From a virus: DNA of 64,000 nucleotides. The notes beneath the pieces were generated by a model. It was not told the DNA's origin, ran no database searches, and was given only the letters and a program-made list of their open reading frames with translations. Positions within the stretch are counted from its first letter, which is position 1, and each line of letters starts with the position of its first letter. The translations under genes and the position numbers were made by a program. Location: the IMG/VR virus record IMGVR_UViG_3300009159_000064, positions 1 to 64,000 of that record, one strand, 5' to 3'. Shown piece after piece: positions 54,705 through 63,145 of this stretch.

Positions 54705-57328
54705 TATGTTGTCCTCAACAATTCTTGTTTAAGATCTTTATCTATTAATCGGGCTAATTCTTGAGCCATACGGTATGCGTCAGACGGATTGCTTCCAGTA
54801 GAGGTTACATATATGTTAGGCGCTATTGTAACACTAGTGTTTCCACCAATTTTTACGTTTGGTTTATTGTTACGTTTTGGTGTTGTTAGATCTTCAGGAT
54901 CTCCAACAGCTGCAGACATTCCTGGAAGCACTCCTGCAGTATTCCATGTATCACGTTCTGGAAACTGACCAACACCCTCTTTAGTCCCCTTAGCCTCCAT
55001 TGTTGTTCCGTCACCTAAGCTAATGGCTACGTGATGTGCGGCTGCTCCTTCTTCTTTCCTAAACAACAACGCTCCCTTTTGTTTTTTGGCTTCCTCTGGA
55101 GTTAACTCACCACCAGTCTTTTTAGTAAACTGGTACAAACCCTCAGCGTTTGTATTACCAAAACCAGGGGCTTCGTAACCAGATTGTTTAGCTGCCCAAA
55201 CAACAAGACCACTGCAATCAAATGCAGAAGGATCAGGGTTTGATAAATCTCTGGCTGTGCCATAAGCATATGTATCTCCCTCCGCTTTTAGAGCTTGGTT
55301 TACAAACGCTTCAGCTTTGTTCGTCGCAACAGTTTCTAGTTTTGACACACCTGGAGTAGCCCCAGTGCTGGGAGTTGGTGCATTGGTTGAACCCAGCATG
55401 GATCCTTTACTACTAATTCCTGCACCACCTGCTGCTCCATCAGCAAGTAACGATTGTAAGTTGGTTGATTCAATTTGTTGTGAAGCACTTGTAGTAAATG
55501 AACTTTGAACGCTGTTTAAACCTGCTTGATATTCAGCCCTAGTTCTGGGAAGTTCAGCAGGTTGTACGTGCCATGGTTCTCCGTGTTCACCACCAAAAGC
55601 TTTTAAGCCATATTTTGCTGCATTTTTTTCTACCCAATCTATATCTCCAGATAAGTCTGCAGCAAGCCCTAACTCGTGCATTGATGTTCCTGGAGGAGCA
55701 ACTGGCGCTCCAGAGACATGTCGGTATTGTTTGCCGTTCCAAGTTGCATCACCATCGTCGCCCTCACGAACTTCTGTATATCGGGAGAGGAACAAAGCTT
55801 TTTGTTCTGCTTCAGATCGTGCACCGCTAGCCAATCCAACTTTTGGGTTGTCTTGAAACATTTTAAGCAATCTGTTTTTAAATGATGCATTTAATGGAGA
55901 AAACTCAGGGGAGTTAACAAGGTCGGCTAACGGTATTTGGCCGTTCTTAAGAGGAATAGTTGCGCCTTTTGTATTGTCTTCATTAACGGGGTCACCCATT
56001 GTTTTGGCACCAAAACCCATCAATGCTGCACCAGCAACAGCGCCAACACCAGTCCAACCAGCAGCACCTGCTATTGCAGCTCCACCAGCTATCATAAGTC
56101 CACCAGTTACTTTTCGTCCAACGCTTCCTCGTGTTTTTATGTTTGTCCCAACAATACCTTTTAGAGCTTCTTCTAAACCTCCAAGTGCCCTAGTAACTGC
56201 TTGAGTATTTTTTTCAAATTGGGCTAAATTATCAGCATTTCTTGCGTAATAATTTTCATCACGTTTTTCTGACACCCTTGCAGTTTCCTCTGCTTGCGTA
56301 GCATAGTTGTCTTCAATACCCATAATTCTACGATCAGCAGCTTTGGAACCATCGTAAAGAGTGCTTTTTCCAGTTTTCTTTTTATATGTTTGAGCTTGTT
56401 GCGCATAGTCTAAGTATTGGTCAACCATGTCTTCAGGTACTCCAGAAGCCAAAAGCATTGCTCTGGTATTTGAACCTTGTTGTTTGGCGCCTTTTAATAC
56501 CCTGTCATTAAGCAAACCTGTTCGTTGCACTACTTGTTGCATTACCTCAAATGATGATCGTTGCTTACCTCCAAGACCATACATACCAGTACCAAGCATC
56601 ATGGTCATACGGTTGTTGGCAGCAGGTCCAGCTAAAGTTGCGGCTTGTTGCGCTAGTTGATCTGTACCAATTGAGTAGCCAGAAGAAGCTCGCATTGCGG
56701 AAAAACCAGCAGCATTTTTTTGTGCGTTGATACCAGTTGATGCTTGTAACGAAAGTAAGGTACTTATTCCTCCATAGCCTAAACGCTGATCAGTCAAAGG
56801 AGTACGCATCTGGCTAACGTACTGCATTTGTGAAATACCCTTAGTTTGCTGGTAGTAAACACCTAATTTATCTGCACTCATAGAACGAGAAAGATTATTA
56901 TCCATTCGGGCATTCATTGCACCAATAGTCGCCGTAACTGCTTGTAACCCATATGATGCTGCTCTACCATAAGGGTTAATTCCTGCTTGTCCACCGCCAC
57001 CACCGCCACCATTCCCTGGTTCTGGCGTTGCAGGAATAGTACCGCTAATAACTGTATTATTCTGAATCAAAGTCATATGAGCTGGAGGTGTTATAGCTCC
57101 AGTAGTTGGGTTAGCCCCTCCACCGCCTATTCCTGCTACTCCGCCAAGTCCTTTTATCCTTTGTAAAGCGGCCAAGGTAGCGTTTAATTTTCTATTAACG
57201 CTAGTTAAAGTCGTATCTAATGCCTTAAAATCGGTACGAATGGTTGTAATACCTTTAACCAGTTTCTCCATCTGGTCAACGTCAACTTTAAATTTAGCTT
57301 TTAAGTCACCTAAGTTTTTTTCTGCCAT
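54704..57328 (-). CDS. Tape-measure protein with M15 peptidase and NlpC/P60 domains
   Basis: An 874-residue tail-length/tip protein. Residues 1-400 are helical (tape-measure part); 405-440 is a hydrophobic Gly/Ala stretch, a likely membrane segment. Residues 495-595 match peptidase M15/VanY: SGARSEAEQ, SMHELGLAADLSGD (H551, D558) and EPWHVQP (H587). Residues 670-805 match NlpC/P60: AFDCSGLVVW with catalytic C705, and AAHHVAISLGDG with H765/H766. The two domains would cut peptide stems of the host wall during DNA injection. Compared with other tape measures it is modest in length. Its start overlaps the stop of the small frame upstream. Confidence 0.9.
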   Translation of the reverse strand: MAEKNLGDLKAKFKVDVDQMEKLVKGITTIRTDFKALDTTLTSVNRKLNATLAALQRIKGLGGVAGIGGGGANPTTGAITPPAHMTLIQNNTVISGTIPATPEPGNGGGGGGGQAGINPYGRAASYGLQAVTATIGAMNARMDNNLSRSMSADKLGVYYQQTKGISQMQYVSQMRTPLTDQRLGYGGISTLLSLQASTGINAQKNAAGFSAMRASSGYSIGTDQLAQQAATLAGPAANNRMTMMLGTGMYGLGGKQRSSFEVMQQVVQRTGLLNDRVLKGAKQQGSNTRAMLLASGVPEDMVDQYLDYAQQAQTYKKKTGKSTLYDGSKAADRRIMGIEDNYATQAEETARVSEKRDENYYARNADNLAQFEKNTQAVTRALGGLEEALKGIVGTNIKTRGSVGRKVTGGLMIAGGAAIAGAAGWTGVGAVAGAALMGFGAKTMGDPVNEDNTKGATIPLKNGQIPLADLVNSPEFSPLNASFKNRLLKMFQDNPKVGLASGARSEAEQKALFLSRYTEVREGDDGDATWNGKQYRHVSGAPVAPPGTSMHELGLAADLSGDIDWVEKNAAKYGLKAFGGEHGEPWHVQPAELPRTRAEYQAGLNSVQSSFTTSASQQIESTNLQSLLADGAAGGAGISSKGSMLGSTNAPTPSTGATPGVSKLETVATNKAEAFVNQALKAEGDTYAYGTARDLSNPDPSAFDCSGLVVWAAKQSGYEAPGFGNTNAEGLYQFTKKTGGELTPEEAKKQKGALLFRKEEGAAAHHVAISLGDGTTMEAKGTKEGVGQFPERDTWNTAGVLPGMSAAVGDPEDLTTPKRNNKPNVKIGGNTSVTIAPNIYVTSTGSNPSDAYRMAQELARLIDKDLKQELLRTT

Positions 57329-57330
57329 GA

Positions 57331-57474
57331 TTACTCCGATCTACGCCAACGGCTCATTGCCGCCCAATAAGTGCGCTGACGCACTGTCATCATTTTGATA
57401 TCGGTGAGCGAAAAGCCCTTGTAAACAGATGCTATTGAATCGTATTCCCAGTAAGTCCTTACTAGATTAGCCAA
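57331..57474 (-). CDS. Small tail-chaperone-like frame upstream of the tape measure (TTG or frameshift)
   Basis: A 47-codon frame beginning at TTG (TTGGCTAATC overlaps the stop of 57467-58261). It reads MANLVRTYWEYDSIASVYKG then FSLTDIKMMTVRQRTYWAAM and ends SRWRRSE. A 'WEYDSI..VY.GFSLTDIKMMT..QRTYW' look matches the second part of tail-assembly-chaperone pairs, and it lies just before the tape measure as such frames do. It has no Shine-Dalgarno, so it may be reached by a shift from the upstream gene (which lies in a different frame) or by coupling. Confidence 0.5.
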   Translation of the reverse strand: MANLVRTYWEYDSIASVYKGFSLTDIKMMTVRQRTYWAAMSRWRRSE

Positions 57475-58261
57475 ATAAAAGTGAGGCCCAGTTTAGCATT
57501 ATTGGAAAAGGTTTTTCGCAATGGGCACAGTGGGCTTCCACCTCCTTGATTTCTGGGCCAGGTTGTGCTGCAAGTAACTTATCAATGATTGTGGCACGGT
57601 CTTTCATACCTAAGCTTTTAGCCCATTTCTCAGTATCTGCAGGAGGAGTAACCCCTTCCCACAAAGCGCAACGAGATATTAAAATGGTGTTTTGCTCTGG
57701 AATAGTTTTTGCTTTCTTACTAACTGCTTGACTATCTCCACCTGTAACTAGGCGAAATGCCTGCTCTTGTCCGTTTCGTAGTTTAATTACTAATGGTTTT
57801 TGCGGGTTACTTTTAGGTTGTTTAATAGGAAACTCCGACATGCTAATAAGCACATCATTAGATTTCTTACAATGAGGACAATTGATTTGGTACTCACGGT
57901 GTTCCCCATAAGTGGCTCTTACCGTTGCCAAGAATAAAGAGTCTCGATCTCCTAGAATAAGAGAATCAATTAATGCAGGTTTATCTGCAACTATTAAGTT
58001 ACCAACAGACAAAACACTTCTTTTCAAAAGTGCTGCCATGTATTGAGCGTATAGTAAATCACCATCAGCATCTAATGCCGCTAATGCTTCTTCATCTTCA
58101 CCAGTTAATTCTTTAACTGTAGCTGTGGTTTCCCATTCCATAGATTCCGCATTTTTAATACCGCAAAATAGTTCTAAAGTGGTATTTGGTGTGGATACTA
58201 TTTGTGGTACTGGATCAGCTATAGCAGCGTTTATTGCTGCTGCATCATTTTGTATTACCAT
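57467..58261 (-). CDS. gp26-like baseplate/tail assembly protein with two zinc knuckles
   Basis: A 264-residue protein (MVIQNDAAAINAAIADPVPQ). It carries CPHCKKSNDVLISM (about 127) and CAHCEKPFPIMLNW at the C-terminus, so a pair of CxxC knuckles likely binds one zinc. The pattern LELFCGI..AESMEWETT and DRDSLFLATVRATYGEHREY resembles the T4 gp26-type baseplate/tail assembly proteins. In phages this protein sits upstream of the tape-measure gene and may act as an assembly chaperone. It is followed by an overlapping frame. Confidence 0.6.
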   Translation of the reverse strand: MVIQNDAAAINAAIADPVPQIVSTPNTTLELFCGIKNAESMEWETTATVKELTGEDEEALAALDADGDLLYAQYMAALLKRSVLSVGNLIVADKPALIDSLILGDRDSLFLATVRATYGEHREYQINCPHCKKSNDVLISMSEFPIKQPKSNPQKPLVIKLRNGQEQAFRLVTGGDSQAVSKKAKTIPEQNTILISRCALWEGVTPPADTEKWAKSLGMKDRATIIDKLLAAQPGPEIKEVEAHCAHCEKPFPIMLNWASLLFG

Positions 58262-58281
58262 TTTGTGCTCCTAGTTGTTAT

Positions 58282-58896
58282 TTAATTTAGACTGTCAATA
58301 TCCGCAACGTCATTGCCCCATGCTACTGCAAAACCTTCATGATGAATATTAAGCTGTTGAATCATAATTCCGTTGTCTCCAGCGTTAAGATCACTAAGAC
58401 CATAAGCTCCAGGCCAGCAGTTAAATATTTTAAAAGCTAATTTAACATTTCCAGGGTTAACTGGAGTTGTTGTTTGATTGTCGTATTGGTATTGAACGCC
58501 TTGCGCAGTAAATGGGTGATCATATACTTTAACAACTATGTTGCAACGGTAGTTAGATGCATCGCCAGAAGCTCCTCCTGCAAAACCGCCTTTACCTCCG
58601 TCAATCCATGAGTGCATAAACTTCTGCCACTGGTACAACTGATCTTGAGTGGCAAAAGCACCTCTTGCAAAAGAAATTGGTGGGAAATCTGATTGACCCA
58701 TCATCTTATGAGGGTGGGTGTTCATTCCACCTTCACGGTAAGCTATAAGTTCGTTTTGAACGGATAGTCCACCCATTTGTGCAAACCCTAAATCGCCTAT
58801 ACCACTAGTAAGGGTTTTTAAAGTGTCGTCAAGGGGAGTGAATCTAACCGTAAATTTAAAGTTACGTAGAGGATCAGTTCGTGTTGTTTGTGCCAT
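58282..58896 (-). CDS. Tail tube protein (T4 gp19-like)
   Basis: A 204-residue tail tube protein. Conserved landmarks: FKFTVRFTPLDDTLKTLTSG, QNELIAYREGGMNTHPHKMM and QSDFPPISFARGAFATQDQL, then VKLAFKIFNCWPGAYGLSDL. Forms the inner tube within the contractile sheath. AGGAGATACC precedes the ATG; just downstream of the sheath gene as usual. Confidence 0.9.
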   Translation of the reverse strand: MAQTTRTDPLRNFKFTVRFTPLDDTLKTLTSGIGDLGFAQMGGLSVQNELIAYREGGMNTHPHKMMGQSDFPPISFARGAFATQDQLYQWQKFMHSWIDGGKGGFAGGASGDASNYRCNIVVKVYDHPFTAQGVQYQYDNQTTTPVNPGNVKLAFKIFNCWPGAYGLSDLNAGDNGIMIQQLNIHHEGFAVAWGNDVADIDSLN

Positions 58897-58904
58897 GGTA
58901 TCTC

Positions 58905-60449
58905 CTATATAGATGTTGCTGTTGACCCACCAGTAAATTGACTGATGGTGATTACGATAAATTCAGCAGGAGTTTGTAAGGCAACCCCAACTTCGATGTT
59001 TACTATTCCATCTTCTACTGATAGTGCCGTGTTGTTTGCTGAACTACATGTAATGTAGAAAGCTTCTCCAGTAGATTTTCCTTTTAATCCACCAGTTCCC
59101 CAGAAGTTTGTAAGAATAGATGAGATTTTTACTGTAAGGTCAGACCACAAACGCTCATCATTTGGTTCAAATAGAGCGTATGCTGTTGAGTCTTTAAGTG
59201 TTTGCTTAAGGAAGTTTAAAGAACGACGCACCGTAATAAACTTATCTGCAGTGTTTCGTGCTTGTGTGCGAGCGCCATTTATGATAACGCCAACTCCAGG
59301 GACTGTACTAAACAAGTTAATTTGTTCTGTTTTGTACAATGAACCTTGCTCTGCTTCAGTAAGGGTTGTTACTAAACCAAAGACATTGCGCACATCTAAA
59401 CCGTAACCAGCTGGGGCTTTAGCAACACCACGAGATACCTCAGAACGAATCATTGCTCCAACCACTGCACCACCAGGGAAGGTAGTACGGACAGCTGCGG
59501 CACCTGATTTGGTTGGGTCAAACATTTTAAGGGCTGGTCCGTATACAGCAGCGTAGCTGGATTGAGTATACCCAGATACAGCCGCCGATAGAGCAGATTT
59601 AGTGGTTGCTGCCAGTGGTGTGTCTACAACTAGGAAAGAATTTCCTCTTGTAGCCATTTTGTCTATACCATCATTAACAATAGTTGTAGACGTTTGCCCG
59701 ACTAAGTTAAAAATCAAAGGTTGCTTGTTAGTATCGTAGTTGTCTAACGTAGCAGCCCAGTCAACAGAGTCAATTGATCCACCTCCGTCTGATCCAGAAG
59801 CAAAGGTTTTTGAAACAACTACTACGCTGCTTGTCAAACCACTGATAGTCAGCTGAGCACCTGCGGCAACTGTAGCAACGCTTGCTGTTGTGACGTATGA
59901 CGAATATAAGTCAAGAACTGTACCGATGTACCTGTTCTCTGAAGGATCTACAGATAGACCAGACCATTCCTCTACTTGTACACCACTTAGTTTTACTGTC
60001 ACTGTAAACAATGAGTCTTTAGTAAACTTAGGTGTTGTTGTCGGAGTGACCAGCGTAGTGGTATCAAACGTGTAATCAACTGTTAAAGAGTTACCCCAAA
60101 CACCAGCTGATTTAGCATTTAATCTCCAGATGTCTGCGGCAGCACCAGCAGTTGGAGTTCCTTGAATATTGCTGGTTGCAAGCACTGCTGAAGAATCGGC
60201 AACACGAGCAACATAGGCTGTCTGTCCACCGTTAGCAAAGAAATGGTAAACAGCGTAACCTAGATCATAATCATTGTTTAAAGCGCCAAAAATACTTGTG
60301 TACTGTGTCCAGCTAGTAATAGCTATTGGCGTAGTTGGACCTCGCTCTGCCGTTCCTAGAAAAGCAGCAGATGTTACTCCTGTGTTAGCTGTAATGTTGG
60401 TAGTAAACGTGGATTCTGATACGTATACTCCTGGGCGCTCATATGCCAT
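58905..60449 (-). CDS. Tail sheath protein
   Basis: A 514-residue contractile tail sheath protein. N-terminal MAYERPGVYVSESTFTTNIT and SAAFLGTAERGPTTPIAITS, then YAVYHFFANGGQTAYVARVA are diagnostic; the C-terminal AYALFEPNDERLWSDLTVKI and YITCSSANNTALSVEDGIVN are the linker and attachment parts that join sheath rings. A clear ribosome-binding site AGGAG precedes the ATG. Its presence makes the phage a myovirus. Confidence 0.95.
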   Translation of the reverse strand: MAYERPGVYVSESTFTTNITANTGVTSAAFLGTAERGPTTPIAITSWTQYTSIFGALNNDYDLGYAVYHFFANGGQTAYVARVADSSAVLATSNIQGTPTAGAAADIWRLNAKSAGVWGNSLTVDYTFDTTTLVTPTTTPKFTKDSLFTVTVKLSGVQVEEWSGLSVDPSENRYIGTVLDLYSSYVTTASVATVAAGAQLTISGLTSSVVVVSKTFASGSDGGGSIDSVDWAATLDNYDTNKQPLIFNLVGQTSTTIVNDGIDKMATRGNSFLVVDTPLAATTKSALSAAVSGYTQSSYAAVYGPALKMFDPTKSGAAAVRTTFPGGAVVGAMIRSEVSRGVAKAPAGYGLDVRNVFGLVTTLTEAEQGSLYKTEQINLFSTVPGVGVIINGARTQARNTADKFITVRRSLNFLKQTLKDSTAYALFEPNDERLWSDLTVKISSILTNFWGTGGLKGKSTGEAFYITCSSANNTALSVEDGIVNIEVGVALQTPAEFIVITISQFTGGSTATSI

Positions 60450-60484
60450 GATAACTCCTATTGATAATTAATGTGGGCTGTATA

Positions 60485-61153
60485 TTACTCATTGAAAGCT
60501 GTTAGTTGATAATCTATTGTACTATTAATTGTGGACACTGGTTTAACAGAGGTGAGGGATGTGTAATCTCCATCAGCTATCTCTGAAGACATTTTTAAAG
60601 TATATACCTTACGAAATATTCGTTTTCTAAAACCAGACTCCTGATCTAAGAGGTCGGCATTGGTCCAATCCAACAGATCAAACCTTCGTGCAGTGTTGTC
60701 TGCTTGAATATGTATGGAATTATACCTAAAAGGAACAACGTGGGATAGAAAGCGTGAGGTCAGTTGGCGGTCATGTAGGGCAGTACGACAGTATGTAGAC
60801 ACTTGATAAAGTAAGTCAACTGGAATAAAGTCCATTGTTGTCTTAAAATTGGTTGTGCTTCCACCAGAAACACTAGCGCTAACACTTGGCCAATAGTTAA
60901 AGAAGGCGGGGTTACCCGACCAACCACCAGCATTTCCTGAGTAAATCAAGGTATCTGAATGCTGACGGTCTGTAGCATGAAGGATATCAATAAGCTCAAT
61001 TGTGATAAAAGGGTATTTACGCTCAGTTTCTGATTCTGGGTATCTAAAGAAGACATCTACAGGTCGGCTACCATCTCTATCGTCGCTTACAGAGCAACCA
61101 CTAAACCTAAGTTTAATAGCTTCATCCTCTGCTAATAGGAATCCAGTCTTCAT
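60485..61153 (-). CDS. Putative tail terminator/neck protein
   Basis: A 222-residue protein (MKTGFLLAEDEAIKLRFSGC). DVFFRYPESETERKYPFITI, followed by ELIDILHATDR, is the pattern of tail-terminator or T4 gp15-like neck proteins, and its position directly upstream of the sheath gene fits. Assembly of the tail end is the likely job; confirmation is not possible here. It is coupled to the next gene by four bases. Confidence 0.55.
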   Translation of the reverse strand: MKTGFLLAEDEAIKLRFSGCSVSDDRDGSRPVDVFFRYPESETERKYPFITIELIDILHATDRQHSDTLIYSGNAGGWSGNPAFFNYWPSVSASVSGGSTTNFKTTMDFIPVDLLYQVSTYCRTALHDRQLTSRFLSHVVPFRYNSIHIQADNTARRFDLLDWTNADLLDQESGFRKRIFRKVYTLKMSSEIADGDYTSLTSVKPVSTINSTIDYQLTAFNE

Positions 61154-61545
61154 TTTTTATTACCTAAAAACTCGTTAATTCTGGTGTTAATGGCTTTACC
61201 CATAGTTTTATCAACCTTAAGGATTTCATGCCTTAAAAGGGATTTTGCTGGGGGACCATATTCTAAAGAAGCAGCAATAGCTTTAGATTTACCTTTTACT
61301 GCGTAGTTAAATGTAAGGTTTTTAGGATCCCAAAGAATATTAAAATCTTCTGCTATGTCCTTCCAAGCCGCTTCTTTTTCAGGAAGTTCTTTTTTTATTC
61401 GCTCCGTATCTGACAAGATAATTGGATCAATAATTTGAGCAAGATGTTTGTCCATATTTATAAACAACTCAGCTAAGTAGCTAATTGGAGAAGGACAGCC
61501 TGAGATTATAGGACTAGAGGATGCGCTTGAAGATGTGCCACTCAT
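61150..61545 (-). CDS. Head-tail connector-type protein
   Basis: A 131-residue protein (MSGTSSSASSSPIISGCPSP), then helical with LEYGPPAKSLLRHEILK and TMGKAINTRINEFLGNKK. The 'LEYG.P..S.LR' type segment resembles HK97 gp10-like neck proteins. AAGGAG is upstream. Role inferred from position among connector genes. Confidence 0.5.
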   Translation of the reverse strand: MSGTSSSASSSPIISGCPSPISYLAELFINMDKHLAQIIDPIILSDTERIKKELPEKEAAWKDIAEDFNILWDPKNLTFNYAVKGKSKAIAASLEYGPPAKSLLRHEILKVDKTMGKAINTRINEFLGNKK

Positions 61546-61576
61546 AGGCGCTCCTTGTGTTCTATAGGCGTTGTAT

Positions 61577-61596
61577 TACTTAGCGCTCGCTAAGTA
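61577..61596. repeat. Perfect palindrome TACTTAGCG-CT-CGCTAAGTA
   Basis: Nine-base arms around a two-base centre, between the stop at 61608 and the start at 61545. No T-run; an operator or RNA-processing hairpin is more likely than a terminator. Confidence 0.6.
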
Positions 61597-61607
61597 TTTA
61601 CAGTTTA

Positions 61608-62138
61608 TCAGGAAAGAGAAGGTAGCGCCGAAGGCCAAGGGAAGTCAGTAACAGCCAATGCTGCTGGACCTGGATCGTTGGGCATTTCGTCATCTACGTA
61701 CACTTCAATGCCTTCAACTACTACAAGCACATCATCTTTTACACGACCACGAACACGGTACATCGTAACACTGTAATAACGAGCGTCGTACATAAACATA
61801 TCATTTAAATGTCTTTGGTATTCATATGGCTCAGGTACACCTGCGTCACGCATGTCAGCAATAGACATAACTACGTTTACTACCTGTACTGGCTGTCTTC
61901 CTTCAGGAATGGCTCTTTTAGTATCTTCAGTTTCGGTAATCATAAGTACTGGAATAGATATATTATCCCTATACTTCTTACCACCATTCCCGCCTACACC
62001 TTCGTCGTAAACATCGTCGTATGTGCTTCCCACATTTGAAAAAGGTATAAAGCTAAACCATGATATGGTTTCTCCAACGTGTCGTTGGTATTGACGATAG
62101 TTTTTGCGAATATGCGCAAGTTCTCTACGACCATCCAT
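61608..62138 (-). CDS. Head-tail connector/neck protein
   Basis: A 176-residue protein (MDGRRELAHIRKNYRQYQRH), with ETISWFSFIPFSNVGSTYDD and YEYQRHLNDMFMYDARYYSV, then RVKDDVLVVVEGIEVYVDDE. Position between other connector genes suggests a neck or head-completion role. No family name justified. Confidence 0.5.
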   Translation of the reverse strand: MDGRRELAHIRKNYRQYQRHVGETISWFSFIPFSNVGSTYDDVYDEGVGGNGGKKYRDNISIPVLMITETEDTKRAIPEGRQPVQVVNVVMSIADMRDAGVPEPYEYQRHLNDMFMYDARYYSVTMYRVRGRVKDDVLVVVEGIEVYVDDEMPNDPGPAALAVTDFPWPSALPSLS

Positions 62139-62141
62139 AAG

Positions 62142-62975
62142 TTACATCCCGTAGATTGCGGCAGAGTTTATGCTAACTCCAGGCTCAATATCTACAAAAA
62201 CATTGTTAAGTTGCTTATCGGCTGGCTCTTCAATAACAATCATTCCCTCACTTATCTCAGGGAACAAGCGTTCAATAGGTCCATATTCTCCAAGTTCTTT
62301 AGACTTGTAAATAGGAACAAACCTATTTGTGCTTCTAGACACACGACGCAAATTCATTACTTCAATTCTTTCAAGACCAATGTTTAGAGATTTAGCTTGG
62401 CGTTCGTATGCTTTTGACCAATAATCAAGTAAGCTTTGAACCATTCGGAAGCGTTGACTTGCTGGGATATGCACTGATTCTGATGTTGTAATGTCAATGT
62501 CTCGGCTGTACTCGGTCAGTAAACCCCAAAGAGATTCAACAACACAGTGCATACCAATAGTGTCAATAACAATTGCAGACATGCTTTCAAGAGGTAAATC
62601 TAAATTGTATATATGCTGTTCTATTGAATGACTAGCATAAAACTCAAGGTCTGAAGGAAGAACCCATTCATAATAGTAACCTTCAACTAGGATACTGGCG
62701 CTGGCTGAAGGTGTTGTATTAAACCGTAGAATACCGTTTCGGGCATCTAGAGAGTAATAAGAACTTGCAGACGTATCAGAAGTTATTGTAACTGGGGCGT
62801 TGTTTACGTATGTAGCAACCCATAATGAGTCAGAGTCTATGTTTGGACTTCCTAGTTCATAAGTACGCCCAACCGCATCAAAGGATACTTGAAAGAATTT
62901 AGGAAAATCTCTTAAGAAGTTTCTAGCAATTGTTGTAATGGTAGAAACAGTTGCAGCATCATATGTTGTCGTCAT
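62142..62975 (-). CDS. Head-completion/neck-like structural protein
   Basis: A 277-residue protein (MTTTYDAATVSTITTIARNF), N-terminal beta region then helix with RFRMVQSLLDYWSKAYERQA and EVMNLRRVSRSTNRFVPIYK. Probably connects head and tail. The ATG is preceded by TAAACT exactly six bases upstream and no Shine-Dalgarno, so this leaderless site may start the connector-to-tail operon. Confidence 0.6.
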   Translation of the reverse strand: MTTTYDAATVSTITTIARNFLRDFPKFFQVSFDAVGRTYELGSPNIDSDSLWVATYVNNAPVTITSDTSASSYYSLDARNGILRFNTTPSASASILVEGYYYEWVLPSDLEFYASHSIEQHIYNLDLPLESMSAIVIDTIGMHCVVESLWGLLTEYSRDIDITTSESVHIPASQRFRMVQSLLDYWSKAYERQAKSLNIGLERIEVMNLRRVSRSTNRFVPIYKSKELGEYGPIERLFPEISEGMIVIEEPADKQLNNVFVDIEPGVSINSAAIYGM

Positions 62976-62981
62976 GCTAAT

Positions 62982-62987
62982 AGTTTA
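62982..62987 (-). promoter_or_regulatory. -10 box TAAACT, six bases before ATG 62975
   Basis: Minus strand AAAGTAAACT-ATTAGC-ATG. Placed at the head of the neck-tail gene run; candidate late promoter. Confidence 0.55.
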
Positions 62988-62992
62988 CTTTA

Positions 62993-63145
62993 TTATTGAT
63001 CGCCAGAACCAGAACCAGGAACTGTATCTTGAAGTTCTTGATTCATTGCTGGCTGTTGTTCTCTAAACCTGCCAACAGTCACTCTGCGTACTCTTGTAAT
63101 GTCAGCGACAGTCCCTGTAGGGATTGGGATAAGTCGTTCGCTCAC
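62993..63145 (-). CDS. Small protein (GTG start)
   Basis: A 50-residue protein, VSERLIPIPTGTVADITRVR then RVTVGRFREQQPAMNQELQD, starting with GTG overlapping the stop of the preceding gene (GTGA). Basic middle segment and Gly/Ser tail. Function unknown. Confidence 0.55.
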   Translation of the reverse strand: MSERLIPIPTGTVADITRVRRVTVGRFREQQPAMNQELQDTVPGSGSGDQ

